Source: Syngnathus acus | Lineage: Eukaryota; Chordata; Actinopteri; Syngnathiformes; Syngnathidae | Assembly: GCF_901709675.1 (NCBI RefSeq) | Contig: NC_051093.1 | Span: 1,692,553-1,756,552 of the forward strand | Direction of reading: 5' to 3' | DNA length: 64,000 nucleotides | In this document: in pieces, positions 1 to 12,929 of the stretch | Numbering within the stretch: position 1 is the stretch's first letter | Layout: each line of letters begins with the position of its first letter | Made by a program: the position numbers and the translations under genes | Notes under the pieces: generated by a model | Databases searched by the model: none | Told to the model about the DNA's origin: nothing | Seen by the model: only the letters and a program-made list of their open reading frames with translations

Positions 1-1544
1 TCGGTCAGAACTTGACGCAAAGTGAACGTATGAAGCCCAGAATCTGTCTGGTTGGTGTAATATTCAAACACTCCAGTCTGGTCGGCGAAGTTTGGAGCTT
101 CTGAGAAGGCAGCTTCTCGGACATTGAAGTCATCCGTGTAGTGCTTTGGGAAGGGAGATGAAGCAGGTGGATCTGGGTGTTTGCCCTTCTGTCCTGTCGT
201 CAACGTGGTCACCGTGTAAACCTCGTCTTCGGAAAGACTTATTGTGAATTTGCCCTTCTTGAGCTTCAAAGGACTTTGACGCTGAAACAAAGTGGGCTTT
301 GCTGTCCTGAAATTAAAGCGGGAGCCCCATACTTGTAACTCCTTGATGGAAGAAAAAGGGCCTTCCAGCTGAAAGGTTGCGTTTTGTGACGTCACTGAGT
401 ACGGAGGGAGCGGAGGTCTTATGCACAAGGAGTGATTATGGGTCATGGTTTCTATGATAACTGTAAGATTTCCCTTGCCGTCAGTCAGGGCCACATAACT
501 TCCACCATTTGCCAAATGTCCAACAGTCTTCAGGTAGGTCCAGCCTGGCTTGGTGAACTGCGACGTGTGCGCTGTCATCCAGATGGGCGACTCCACAACA
601 TAGTTGCCACTCCAGGGTTGGGCCGCCGTCATAAGACCATCTCTGCCAAACGGCAGCGCCTCGTAGTAGCTGGCAACGAGGTTCCAGCAAATGGTAGCAG
701 TCATGAATCCGTTAACGTAGTTTTGATTGAGAATGCGCGCCCAACAGCCTCCTCCGACATCGTCGTTGAACGTGCTGTAGTCCTCCGAAGACCACAGTGT
801 CTTCCTCGTCTTCAGGGCCTCCATGACAGTGGTTGTGCCGGGGTAGTGGGCCCCTATCACATCCACAGCATTGCTGAGCTCTGGATCCAGCAGAAGAGAC
901 TGGGAAATGGGCTCCCACAGGTTGTCATTGGCTATGATCCTAACACTCTCCAGGCCACTCTTGTCCAAATTGTACCGCAGTAGCTTGATGTACTTGCTGT
1001 CAAACGTGCGTTCATTCCAAATGCCAACATAGTCTATGTTGAGGTGGTGGAACTGCTTTGCGCCAAGGATCCACTTCACTACGTATGTTGCAGTGATGTC
1101 TGGGAATTCGTAAGGCCACTGCTTTCCGCGGCCCACCCAAGCAGGAAATGCCCAAGGCAAGCCGATAAGCGTGATGTTTGGGTTCCTCTTCTTTGCCTCT
1201 TTCATCAGCCACCATTCATACCCTCGGAAGTAGTTCTCATCATCCTCATAGTGCATGTGCGACGGCTCCGTCCCATCAGTAGTTTGAGCGTCCCCTCCAA
1301 TTTCAACCTTAAGGATGTGCAAAGAGGCACCAAAATTTGGCTTAAAAAGGTAATCGAGGATCTGGCTTCGGTAGGGCTCCGCATAATTGACGAGTAAACG
1401 TGTCGTCGCACCTCCACCACTCAATCCTCCGATTCCATCAAACACTTGTCCCTCTGTGTCGTTAAGATAATAGGTTTGTGAAAAGCACGAAACTAGAAAA
1501 AAGCTTACAGATATTAAAAAAAAAACATGTATTCTGTACGCCAT
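1..1544 (-). CDS. galc: galactosylceramidase (galactocerebrosidase), intronless, 3' part cut by window edge
   Basis: The product is a lysosomal glycosyl hydrolase (family GH59) that removes galactose from galactosylceramide and psychosine. Reading the minus strand from the ATG at 1544 gives 514 uninterrupted codons that run off the window edge. The human enzyme has about 670-685 residues, so part of the C-terminal lectin-like domain lies outside. A hydrophobic signal peptide occupies roughly residues 1-22, followed by the TIM barrel start ([17 protein letters not shown]). The acid/base glutamate is in GIWNER (E178) and the nucleophile in [11 protein letters not shown] (E254). Several NxS/T glycosylation sites are present. 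There is no stop, frameshift or splice junction, although mammalian GALC is split into about 17 exons, so this looks like an intact retrocopy or a gene that lost its introns. The start was chosen because it gives a signal peptide and the gene opens there. Identity is very secure; functionality is inferred from intact catalytic residues. Confidence 0.95.
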   Translation of the reverse strand, partial: MAYRIHVFFLISVSFFLVSCFSQTYYLNDTEGQVFDGIGGLSGGGATTRLLVNYAEPYRSQILDYLFKPNFGASLHILKVEIGGDAQTTDGTEPSHMHYEDDENYFRGYEWWLMKEAKKRNPNITLIGLPWAFPAWVGRGKQWPYEFPDITATYVVKWILGAKQFHHLNIDYVGIWNERTFDSKYIKLLRYNLDKSGLESVRIIANDNLWEPISQSLLLDPELSNAVDVIGAHYPGTTTVMEALKTRKTLWSSEDYSTFNDDVGGGCWARILNQNYVNGFMTATICWNLVASYYEALPFGRDGLMTAAQPWSGNYVVESPIWMTAHTSQFTKPGWTYLKTVGHLANGGSYVALTDGKGNLTVIIETMTHNHSLCIRPPLPPYSVTSQNATFQLEGPFSSIKELQVWGSRFNFRTAKPTLFQRQSPLKLKKGKFTISLSEDEVYTVTTLTTGQKGKHPDPPASSPFPKHYTDDFNVREAAFSEAPNFADQTGVFEYYTNQTDSGLHTFTLRQVLT

Positions 1545-1597
1545 GGCACAGCCGACCGTTGCTCCGTGGTTGGTAGGGTCATTACTTCCTGGACCGT

Positions 1598-1607
1598 GTC
1601 ATGTGAT
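1598..1607 (-). promoter_or_regulatory. M-box/CLEAR-like E-box upstream of galc
   Basis: The octamer TCATGTGA (1599-1606) lies 55 bp upstream of the galc start codon. It matches the TCAYRTGA M-box bound by MITF/TFE-family bHLH-Zip factors and resembles the lysosomal CLEAR element. An ETS-like ACTTCCTGG lies between it and the gene. The match is visible in the sequence; the regulatory role is inferred from galc being a lysosomal gene. Confidence 0.4.
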
Positions 1608-3576
1608 CAATCGTAAACAGTGGGGAAGCGGCGATTTTTATTTATTTACTTGAAATTCCAAATTACTATATTTGTGAGCATGCATAAACAATCATCAGAA
1701 CAATAGATCACCAACAACAACAAAACGTGCATGAAACCATGATTTGGAGGGTGGGTCGATTTGAGCTGGCCGGAAAATCAAGCTAAACGCTAACTATGAG
1801 AAGTGACGAAATGTGGCTTTCAACTTAAAACGGCAATCGCGCTCCGGTCGTTTTACTTTGAAGGTACTATCCGGAAATGGAATCTTTGGCGTCAGCGAAA
1901 AGGTCGCAGCAGTCAAGATGTATGGCGTCACAAGCTGAACACACAGAGGCAAACAAGACTTGTAACCCGTAAACCTCGAGCTAAATTCCCGGAGAGAGGC
2001 AGTGATACGACGCCGGTACACGCTGCGGCCTGACATGGACGTCCAGCGTGGGTTGTAGACTTCTGCATCGGGACGAAGGTGAGCCGCGTCCGTGTTCTAG
2101 CCCCGACATGCCGCTTGGCTTTCCATTCATTTGGCTTCTGAAACAGGTGCACGCCAGACGTCTTTCCCCCCGCTTCTGTACGCCAATAACGCGTCACTAT
2201 TAATTTTAAAGTTCACCTCCGAGACTATGGACAAATGTCAATGGAGTCATTTCCATCCAGGCAGGTTAAAATGGCATGTAGTCAGTGAGTGGTTCGTGTG
2301 TTAGTACGGGCCTGTCTGCGGTGATCATGCCAGGCGGGTTCTGCTTGACAGTCCAGGATGGAGCCCCCAAGCAAACATCCCAGCCTACCAACAAGACGTG
2401 CATTACTACACGTGACCCGCCCCGCTCACTTGATTTTACTTTCATCCTCGCCTTGCAGCTGACGCAAGCACTTTGAGCACATCAAGTGTCCCGCAGGAGC
2501 TGCTCCAACTGTGTACTGCGTGCCATTTTGGTGCAGTTACAGCCCCCACCTTTAAAAAGAAAAATCCCTGACGCAAATGTGAAAATCTTTCAGTAAAAGT
2601 CTTGTTAGACTGGGCATAAAAAGAGTAAGTCCACTACCGTACCATACACGTGAAATTTTTTTAGTGTCTTGTTAGACGAGGCATCAAAAGAGTAAGTCAA
2701 GTACCGTACCAGACACTTGTGTGCCACCATGGAAACCGGGAGCTACCACATCCAACTGACCCGAGTGGACCACAATGTGACTGTCGACCAAAATAACTAC
2801 AAGATAATAGCGCAGGAATTAATATGGCACAGTCGGGGGCCTCTTCAGTCCAAAGTGCAGTTGTGGAACCAAGTCAATGTTCTCCTCAGTTTTGTTTTGA
2901 TTTAATGTCTGCGTTCACGAGTGAAATTTTCATTTCCACTCACGTTAAACTTTTGCAGAGCCGCTTTTGATTGCTTCACAATATGCACATATCAAACAGT
3001 GCTTCTCCCCTCTGCAATCTCGCCTCGGGTGCCCAAACCTTTCTGCCGGGGCACTTTCCATCTTGAGCCGGGCATCGGGAAGTGGGCCGTCTGCTCAGTC
3101 AGCAAGGCGGAGGTAAACATACCGAGTGAGTCAGGAGGAGGAAGAAGAAGAAGGGAACATTCCTGGCTTAGACGACGGAAGCAGGCGACACAAGGGCAAG
3201 TCAAGCTGACAGCGAGGCACAAACATTCAGAAAAAAAGTAATAGGAACCAACATCAGCGTGAAGAAGGCAAACAGGCGGTTTCTTGACGTGTCGCTTGAG
3301 GGTGACGAGCGAGCGAAGGTAGCGGCTGTTTTCCGCACATGCTGACGCGAGTGGAGTGACTTGTGTTGGCTGCTGATATGAGCCTGGACCGCCATACGAG
3401 TGGCGACGCGAGCGCACATGCTCGTTCGCCTCCCGGTGCATGTTGTTTGCTCAGGGTGGGCCGAGCAACGGCTGAGCAGACGCCGTAGGCAAAATGAACA
3501 AGGAAGAGTCAGGTTAATGTTTTGGAGCGTCACAGAGAAATAGCACTTCATCTCTTCTCTTTGCTCTCCTCCGCAG
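1608..3576. other. galc-tbc1d16 head-to-head intergenic region and tbc1d16 leader
   Basis: No protein-coding gene is supported here. A CpG-richer patch at about 1990-2110 ends in a strong splice donor: AAG then GTGAGC, exon end at 2078. This could be the non-coding first exon of tbc1d16, because the first coding exon starts with a splice acceptor (CCGCAG, ending 3576). The short open frames in the region have no recognisable content. A GC-rich purine block follows at about 3110-3190. Confidence 0.4.
2598..2720. repeat. imperfect direct repeat, unit about 65 bp
   Basis: Two neighbouring copies share GTCTTGTTAGAC, then AAAAGAGTAAGTC, then TACCGTACCA. The first begins near 2599 and the second near 2664. 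They differ by a few substitutions and look like a local tandem duplication. Confidence 0.75.
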
Positions 3577-3608
3577 AGGATGGGCCCCGCATGCCGCTTT
3601 CTTAGGAG

Positions 3609-6600
3609 ATGTCTCTGGGTCGGCTCCTGCGGCGCGCCTCATCCAAGGCCTCCGACCTCTTGACCTTTAACCCCGGCGCGGCGCAGCGCTCGGGCCTGGA
3701 CGGAGAGATCATTTACTCCAAAAATAATGTGTGCGTGCACCCTACAGAGCCGTTGCCGGGCCTGGCGGAACACCACCCAGGTCGGTGTGCGCCTGTTTGC
3801 ATGTGAGAATGAAGAAAAGATTGGAACCTCAACAACGTCTGTAACGTTCGTTAAGCTTCCACTCGAATCTTCTTGCATGTTGTGAATGTACGAATGCCAA
3901 TTTTGTGCCTTTGAGTTTGCTCTTCCCTGCTGTGTCGTGACAACGCCCCCTGCAGGCTACCTGTGCGTGCACGTGGAGAAGGATGAGAGCCTGGGCACCA
4001 CTCTCATTTTGACCTGGGTACCCAACTCGCGTATCCAGAGGCAGGACGAAGAGGCGCTGCGCTACATCACGCCTGACAGTTCGCCCGTGCGACGCCACGC
4101 GCGGCGCAGAGGCAGACGGTAAGCGGTGTCGGGAGTCACCTGGTTACTGTTGCTGCTCCTGGCAATCATGACACCGGAAATGAAACACCACCCGTGTGAG
4201 GAATAAACCTCTCTCAAGAGTCATTAAAAGCTTGAGGGCTGAAAGTTTGTACATTATTATATTTGGAAAGGGCACATTTGCCATACTCATTAGACTGTGT
4301 ACCTAATAAAGTGTCCATTGTGAGTGTCAGCAGTGCTGTTGAACTTGTCCCCGCAGAGCGCACTCGCGCCCGCCAGCTGCGCAAGTGGAAGAAGAAGACG
4401 AAGAGACGAACCTCACTTGCAGCTCCTCTGTGGAGAGCCACGGTTCGGCGGAGAGCGGGACGGACCGCCCCCCAGTGCAGCACAAGCGGCTGGGCGAGGA
4501 GGGCGACGAGGGCTCCTGTGAGCTCTCGGACGAAGTGAGCACCGTGGGCTCTGACTCGGACACCTTCTCCTCGCCCTTCTGCTTGTCACCCGTCAGCGAA
4601 GCGCTCTGCGAGAGCGGCAGCTCTGTCTTCTTGGACAGTGATAGCAGGTTAGTGTGTAGCTTTACAATTTTTTTATAAACTCCCCTGACACTCTTTTGAC
4701 AATTAGCCAAAATTCAAACATTCAGCAAACAAAAAAGTCACTCAAATCGGCAATGGGTGAGTTACAGTTACTCCAGCTTGCCACAAAGTAGAGCCCTAAG
4801 CAAAATTATTCCAGCCCCCAGGGTGCAATACCGCATGTGTCCAGTAGGCGACTCACTTCACCGTCTTCCAACGGCGACTGCAGGTAAATGACGTCACAAG
4901 GTGGCAGACACAATCGGGGCTGCACGTTTACTCGTCCAGACTCATTCTGCGTTTATCTGTGACTTCTTCGTTTCCACTCGATCTCGTTGAAAATAAAATG
5001 TGTGTGCACGCGTACGTGCGTGTCGCTGAAGCCTTTTTAATCTCTCGGCCCCGGCCGGCCTGCCCGCTCTAAGTGTGGCCAGTGTGTGACTTGGCAGCGC
5101 TCTCAGCTTCTAACATTTACTCTGTGCTCCCCTCGCCTTCTTCTGCTACCCTTTCTTTCCCTCTACCCTCGGCACCATGTCCGTCCCGAGTGTGTGCGCA
5201 CATTTTCCTTCCGCTCCGGGATTCTCCTTTTCCCATACTTGTTCCACCCTTGTTTTTCCAAATGTTAGATCTTTTCCTCTCACTTGCCCATTCCCAATGT
5301 TTTTTTTTCCTGCACTCGTGTTGCCCACCTCTCAAATATCACCCCCCCTTCTTCCCTTCCTCGAGTCTGTGTGAAACTCTTTGATTTCGAGCACGCCTGC
5401 CTGCCCGGGGGTTGTTGTGCTGGGCTGAATGTCAGCTCGTCGGATTAGAGGAGGGAGTGAGAGAGAGCGAGAGGAGAGGGGCCAATACCCTGGAACTCTC
5501 TCCATCTCCCTTTCTCTCTCCCTCACTTTAATTGACACCGTTAAGGGGGCCTGGAACTGGAAACATGTCACTTGGAATCATTCAAAGAGAAAAGGCTTGC
5601 CTATGAGAGAGCAAAATTGGATGAAAGTGTGTAAAGGGGGTGGGGGCAAGAGCGAGGAGAAGAATCCCCAGGCGAGCTTTTTGAGGAGTTTCTTGACACT
5701 TGTAACCAAAGTAACAAGTGTCTGCTGCCAATCTGGCCTCAAGCGAAGACGCTACATTAGGGGCACCACAAGTCATCAGAAAGCCTTTACTACTTTGCAA
5801 ACAAGACAAGAATGGATTGTCCCCATCGATCGTCCTCGTCTTTCGGAAGTTGGAGACGGGTCGCTCAAGTGTCACTCGCATGTTTTTCATTTGTGCACAT
5901 TCTTGCAAACTCGGCGCTGAATTTGTTACGTAAGATTTATAAGTCGCAAAGACAATGAATTTGGTGAATGTTTTGTATAATGTGTGACTTAAGTTTTAAG
6001 TATGAGCAGCTTGGACACATTTCAGCACTTTGCGCTGGTTCTCACCACTCTCATGTCAGGAGACGTGTAGGGGGCAGCAGCATGGTCATTAGCTATGCTC
6101 CATTAGCGCACTTGTGTGTGTTTGTGTGCGCGTTTGTGTGTTGGAAAGAGAAAGTCATGCCAGCTGCCAAACGTTCAGCAACTCAGCCATTTTTGCCTGT
6201 TTGAGCATTCTGGTCTTTCCCTGCTTGGGCTACACTTGACATGTGTGCTTGAATTCACCAGTTTGCTTTTTGTCTTCCCTACAGGGAGCTGTCGGAGGAG
6301 CTCATGCAGCAGTCGGTGAGCTCGGCCTCTAGCCTGGAGAGCAACGGCCAGTCGCAGGGCGCTCGCTGGGAGGAGCAGCAGAAGGTGCTGGCGCTGGAGC
6401 AGCTGTGCGGCGTCTTCCGAGTAGACCTGGGCCACATGAGGTCGCTGCGCCTCTTCTTCAGGTAAGTGTGAGCTGAATGGCAATTTGTCAAACGCAACTG
6501 CAATGCCCTCCTCCTCCTCAGTGATGAAGCCTGCACCGGCGGCCAGCTGGTGATAGCCAGCCGGGAGAGCCAGTACAAGGTCCTCCACTTTCACCACGCA

Positions 6601-9600
6601 GGCCTGGACAAGCTGGCCGAGGTTTTCCAACAGTGGAAGTGCTGCAGGGAGACACAGCAGGTGGGAAAGGCAGCAAAGCCTCAACTTACGCAAACAAAAT
6701 ATGCAGCCCAATCCATCACTCACGTCTCAGTTGAACATTTCCACAAAACCTTGACCTTAAATCCAATCAGTCTCTTCCATTCTTTTCATCTTTTCTCCTC
6801 TTCATTCCGATGCCTAGTTTGCCCGTTCCGTCCTTTTCCCATCACCCCCTGCTCGTCTGTCTGCCCGCGCCAGGTGTCGAACGAGAAGTCCTGCATGCAG
6901 TTCTCCATCCAGAGGTCCACACTGCCGTCGGCCGAGAGCCATCCCGAGGAGAAGCTCTACCGGAGGCTGGATGTCGGCTCTTGGCTACGGCATCTCAATC
7001 AAAACGGCCAAGTGGAGGAGGAGTACAAGCTGCGCAAGGTGAGTCTTTCTCCTTCCAGAAAAGCTGATCCTGACCTTGAGCTGCGATGGATCATCCATGT
7101 CGACAGGTTGTCAGCCTGTCCTGCTCAGTGACTTTCAAACGTCACAATGTGAGCCATGTTACAGGCAATCAATCTGCTGAAGCCAGTTTCTCACAGCCCC
7201 CCTGGTGCCTGCTATAATGACATGCAGTAGGATTGCAGGATTTTTATTTATTTATTTTTTTTAGAAAAGACATGACATCCTGACATTCTCACTATCGCAT
7301 TGATAATACCTCTTGAAAATCATCTCAGTGCTTGTCTCATGCCCAGCCTCGGCGTCTGGCTTAGGCTCTTTGCGCTCACCGCGTTTGCCCCCACACCAGG
7401 CCATCTTCTTCGGGGGTATCGAGCCATCTATCCGCGGCGAGGTGTGGCCCTTCCTCTTGCACTACTACAGCTACGACTCCAGCTCGCAGGAGAGGGAAGC
7501 GTGGAGGCTGCAGAAGCGGACGCAGTACCACGACGTCCAGCAGAGAAGGTGAGATATTTGTCGTCTTGCCGACTATCACATGGCTGCGTGATTGGCCGCC
7601 AAACGTTGGTCAGATGCGGCTGAGCAATCAATGGGAACAACGAGGTGTTGAGAGGGAGGCGGCGGGTGCGAAATAAAAAGCTCTCTGGAGGAAAAACATG
7701 TCAGCGGTTATCAGATCGTATTCTCCTGTCAGTAAGAGTTAAAGACACAGCTGCGGTGTGCATGAGCGCACACACACCTCCCGTCCTCCACCCGGGCTGA
7801 GCGTGCACATAGTAATTCCACGCGACCGTAATCGGACGGCTTTGATCGGTGTGGCCTGTTAACGTGTCTACTTGTACCATCAAGCTAATTAAAGGCCTTT
7901 TGAAAGGGTTGTTTGTCGAGAGCCGCCCGCGGGGCCTCTCGTCCATCATTAGCGGGACGGACACGTGTCTCTTGACCTCGCTCACGATTCCTCAGCTGTT
8001 TGAAACAATAAAGTGACGCAGTCAATCACGAGAAGGTGATCATTGAAATGGGCCCAAAAACATGCACACAAAAGTAAGAAAGTGTAAAATACACCCAAAA
8101 TAAATAAACAACAAACAGAAGAAGTTAGGTTTGCTGCTCGTTAGCTTGTCCAGTGCACCTCCCGAACTATCAAGGGAGGCTCCACAAAGTAAACATTCAA
8201 AGTGGATCCATTTAGCCGACTCATTGCTGCTTAGCAATAAAACTCTAGAGAAGCAAGCTTGAGAGGAAAAGGTGTCGCGGGGAGGCGCGCGGCGACACAA
8301 ACACACCGCAAGTCCAATACTTGCATGGCGTTGCGTCAGGTGCCTGCCTGCATGCTCGTTATTCCTTGCGGGCGGATGGGCGGGGCCGCGTGCAAAACAA
8401 ACACTGTTAATGAAATCCCTTTTGCTCGTTAGGACTCGGCTACATTTAGTGCTCAAGAAGGTGCTTGGAGCATTTATTACTCCAACAGCTCAACTTGGAC
8501 ATAAGCCTTTAAAGTCAATAGCAATGCTTTGTAAATGTGAGAAGACACATTGCAAAATTATTGGGGAAAACAAGTATGTAAAATAAGCAATTCAGCAATT
8601 CTTTTCAAACACGTCTCATGTACTTCAAAACGAGTCTCCAAATTTCCGCGACGGGCTTTTTGACGCACGTTTTTCCCGCCGCAAGGTTGAACATGAGCCC
8701 CGAGGAGCACAGCGACTTCTGGCGGAAGGTCCAGTTCACGGTGGACAAGGATGTGGTGAGGACGGACCGCAGCAACCAGTTCTTCAGGGGAGACAACAAC
8801 CCCAACGTGGAGATCATGAGGTGAGTGCAGGCCTTCTCTCTGCCTGCTCTCCCTCCCTCCATCAGTCACCCTCATTTTTGCAGCTCATCTGTGGGGCGGC
8901 AATATCTTAACAAATTCCCTCCAACTGCAGTAAAAAAAGTGGTTGCATCTTGAATCAGCCGAACCAGTAACGGCGCGGGGCTGCACCATTCAATCCTCTC
9001 TTCGGCTGGTTGGTCTTGCTCTGCCTTTTTGTATTGTGACATGAACAGAAAATGTCCTCGAGGCTTTCCTTCTCTGTTTTTCAGACAACTTAATTATGCA
9101 TGAGTGCTACCAGAGACACTTTAAAGTGCTATCCATAAAAAGAAACAAAAAAAATGCACGCACACAAGATCAGTAAATAGCTCTGTAGCGACCATAAGGG
9201 TTGCTATAGCAACCACTTTAAGTAGTGCTTGTTGTTAGTGGCTTTTTTTGGTTCATGTCTTTTTTTTTTTTTTTTGCAATTAACCACATTTTCAGTACGG
9301 CCGGGAGGAACGCTGTTTCCCGGCAGCGTCCATAAAAGACGTCGTCATGTCTTGAAGTCAAACCAGCATTTTTTTAAATTATTATTTATTTCTCTTTTTT
9401 TTTGCCATTAGCAATTTTAAATTCCCATTAAATATAAGACCTGTGTCAGGACAGTAACGGCAAAAAGATTTTGTTGACCATGAAAGGAAAATGTAATGCA
9501 GTGGAAAATGCGTCTTTGTTTGCCTCAGGCGCATCCTGCTCAACTATGCCGTGTTTAATCCCGTCATGGGCTACTGCCAGGGCATGTCGGACCTGGTGGC

Positions 9601-11727
9601 CCCACTCCTGACCGAGATCCAAGACGAAAGCGACACCTTCTGGTGCTTTGTGGGCCTCATGGAGAACACCATCTTCATCAGCTCGCCGCGGGACGAGGAC
9701 ATGGAGAGGCAGCTGGTGGGATCGCCGAGCTCGACCTTGCGAGTGTGTGTGGCCGGCCAGCCCTAAGTGTGCGTGTGTGTGCGCGCAGATGTACCTGCGT
9801 GAGCTGCTGCGCCTGATGCTGCCCGACTTCCACCGGCACCTGATGGCGCTGGGCGAGGATGGGCTCCAGCTGCTCTTCTGCCACCGCTGGATCCTCCTCT
9901 GCTTCAAGCGCGAGTTCCCCGACACGGACGCGCTTCGCATGTGGGAGGCCTGCTGGGCGCACTACCAGGTCTCGAGACAAAAACGCTCACAAATGAAATG
10001 ACTCATTACAAAAGGATTCTTTGAAAATATAATTTTGAAAACCTATTTTAAAAAATACATTTGAATGTGAGTGAGGAAATGAAACGGATGATTCAGCAGA
10101 AAAATAATTATTGAGAAAACATAACGCCATTCAATATCCAGATACAATTTTGTCAGTTGCAGGCCTCAAGTGTTAAATCGAAAAAGTTACTAATAAGCAA
10201 GATGACTCCCAAAGCATCCCGTATAGTTTTGATTTTCCCCCTCCAAATCAAGACGTTTGTGTTGACGTTCTTTTTTTTTTCCTTTAGCCACAAAAGTGAA
10301 AAGCTAAGAGCTCTCCCTTTTCCAGACGGATTACTTCCACCTGTTCCTGTGCGTGGCCATCATCGTCCTTTACGGCGAGGATGTCACTGATCAGCAGCTG
10401 GCCACTGACCAAATGCTGCTGCACTTCAGCAACCTGTCTATGCACATGAACGGAGAGCTGGTGCTACGCAAGGTGACGCCTTTCATTGCACTTGCACCGC
10501 ATGCATGCGCATGGACCGCCAGCTCGTTTGCGTGCTTGCTCACTCACTCGCCTGCTTGCTTGCTCACTCGCTCGTTCATCGTTCTGCTTGTCCCGTTCAT
10601 TTGCTTTTGCGAGCAAAGTTGCCAGTTGCAATATTGAGATGCAAAGTATTCAACAGTAGGGTCGGAAAAGTCACCAAACAAAATTTAGCGACAATATAAC
10701 GGAGTGATAAATGAATGACTGCTCTTTTGTATGCTAACGCCACTCTGTTTGCAGTCAAAATTAGACCTTTAGAAAAAACATACTGACAAAAGGACTGGAG
10801 TGAATCAAGACCACAGATGAATTGCTCAGCTCAGGTAGCATGCTACATGCTAACATAACAGGGTAGCAGTTTGAAGGGAAAAAAGAATTCGAGATCATCA
10901 GTGTGTCAGATTTTGAGGTATATTTAGTGATTGGGTAAATCATGTTTAGTTTTGTTTTATTTCTGTAATGTTCTAAAAAAAAAAAAACGTGTAAAAAACC
11001 CAGAAGTGGTTCCGTGCTTGTAATTGACCAAAATAAGTGATCTGGTGTTGCCGTGGCAACATCCAAAGTGCTACCGCCTCATTTGTAGCCAGTTTGCCAT
11101 CTGGATGATTTGAAGAGCCACCCATTTTCGGTCAATATGTTATGTGTTGCTGTTTGAAAATGTGAGCTGCCCACACGGGCGAGTGACGATTGACGACGAG
11201 CGTGTGCGCTGCCGCCCGCGTCCTCATTTTTATGCATGCGGCCCAGCCCGTCTTCTGCTTTTGTTTAGCTCGCATTTGCATCATTTTTTTTTTTCCCCCC
11301 ATAGCTGACAACCAGAATGACCATGAAGGGTTTTTTTTCCCTCAAGGTCATTGCTTACATTAAAATTCGCCGCTTGTTATGAAAATGCGCAACAAGCTGT
11401 TTTGCATCCACTGCTTCCAAGCTCTCTGGGTTGATCTTGTCCCCCCCCACTTGGTCCCTCCAGGCACGCAGCCTCCTCTACCAATTCCGCCTCCTACCCA
11501 GAATCCCTTGCAGTCTCCACGACCTGTGCAAATTGTGCGGGCCGGGCATGTGGGATAGCCGCTACATCCCTGCTGTGGAGTGTTCTGGCGAGCACGCGGA
11601 CTCGCAGAGCTGCCCTTACGGGGGCACGTCCACGCCGCTGGCCTCCTCGCCCGTCCCCACGTGCACGCCCTCGCCCTCCACAGGCGCCAAGTCCCTGGAT
11701 ATTTTCACCTTCAGGAAACAGTCCTGA
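3609..11727 (+). CDS. tbc1d16: TBC1 domain family member 16 (Rab GTPase-activating protein)
   Basis: The product is a Rab GAP; mammalian TBC1D16 acts on Rab4A/Rab5 in endosomal recycling. Coding exons: 3609-3780, 3956-4118, 4357-4647, 6285-6461, 6522-6660, 6874-7038, 7400-7548, 8686-8820, 9529-9715, 9789-9968, 10326-10472, 11464-11727. All have GT/AG borders and compatible phases, giving 722 residues (human about 767). The N-terminus MSLGRLLRRASSKASDLL is family-specific. A variable acidic/serine-rich segment covers about 112-250. The TBC domain spans about 376-590 with the arginine finger in VDKDVVRT (R444) and the glutamine finger in GYCQGMSD (Q480), so it should be catalytically competent. 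An out-of-frame ATG at 3581 precedes the chosen start, which is the one matching family N-termini. Upstream non-coding exons are expected because a splice acceptor precedes 3577. Confidence 0.96.
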
Positions 11728-12907
11728 AATTTGTGTCCTCGGTGCCGGGATTCCTGGAGTGTCTTCCGCTCACCGTCTCGCCCAGGACACCTTTTATGTG
11801 GTGCGGCGTCAGCCGAAAGCCGAGGTGGGCCGGGCCTCGCTTTCCAAGTGCAGCGGACAATCGGCAGCCTTTGCGGACTCACCGAGGCGCCTTTGTCGTC
11901 AGCTGTTTGTGAACATCTTTATTAGAAGACGAATATTTTTCAACACAAAGCCCTCCTGCGCCGTGGAGGCTGATTCTACTTTCTCTCTGTGGATGCAAAT
12001 CCATCCATCAATCGTATATCATGTGCGCTCAGCTATGTCCACACAGGACTCTGTCAAAAAATCGACAAACTCGTTCACCCAATCCCCCCACCCATCTGCT
12101 TCTTCTTTGTTCTCACCTTACGCAAGTGACAATTGCTGTTGTTTCAATTTTGCCCAAATGTTTGTTTGCTTCACTCCCACTTTTTTTGCGCCAACTCTTT
12201 AGTGCGTGTGTCTGTTAACTGGCGTGACCTTTTAAAACATCTGGTAATAAGTGGAGCGTAGAAGCACCCCTGCGCCCCCCATTCTGTAATTACAGCATTC
12301 ATCGTGAAGATGGAGCTGAAGAAAAGCAAGAACTTTGTAGCAGAGATTCTTGAGCGATTCTTAAAAGGGGCTGTGCCACATGAAAGCGTCTATCTCAGTT
12401 TTTTGGTTGTTTGGGGAAAAAAAACAATGAGGGCAAATCTTTTCTAAATGACTCCACCTTAGATTGGCCTGACTATAGCGTGCTGCTATGACACTCAATG
12501 TTATTCGTTTCAAGTCAGATGACTTGGAATGGACCATCGGTTAAAAATCAAGGGGTGATAATCGCATCTGTCTGTCGAAAAAGAAGGAACCGTGTGCGCT
12601 TCGAACGAAGGCCAAGTGTGCATGAGGGCAAGCTGTAGTTGTGTTCATGAATCATCAGGTGTCTACTACCTAAATCTTGTCGAGCCTTCAGGGATTGCTG
12701 CTCGGGCTCGCTCACCATCAAGACAAATAGAATCCAAAATGCTGAGGGCAACTTTCAACCGCAACTGAACATTTGGCCTGCATTCGATGTGTGTGCGTGT
12801 GTGGAGCGGGTTAAAGTCCTCTGTGAATGCACCAGATTGTCATTTGTTCTTACATCACTGGTCGTGGAAATGAGCCTTTTTCTTGTTATTCATTATAAAA
12901 AATTAAA
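11728..12907 (+). other. tbc1d16 3' UTR (probable extent)
   Basis: This is non-coding sequence after the TGA at 11725-11727. The first poly(A)-signal-like hexamer I see is ATTAAA at 12902-12907, so the UTR may reach about 12.93 kb. The open frames inside (for example 11759-12202) resemble nothing known. The cleavage site is inferred. Confidence 0.4.
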
Positions 12908-12929
12908 AAAAGCTTTACCTTCAAGAACT

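Noticed and set aside
432-983. 183-codon plus-strand open frame
   Set aside because: It is antisense to the galc coding sequence and has no domain.
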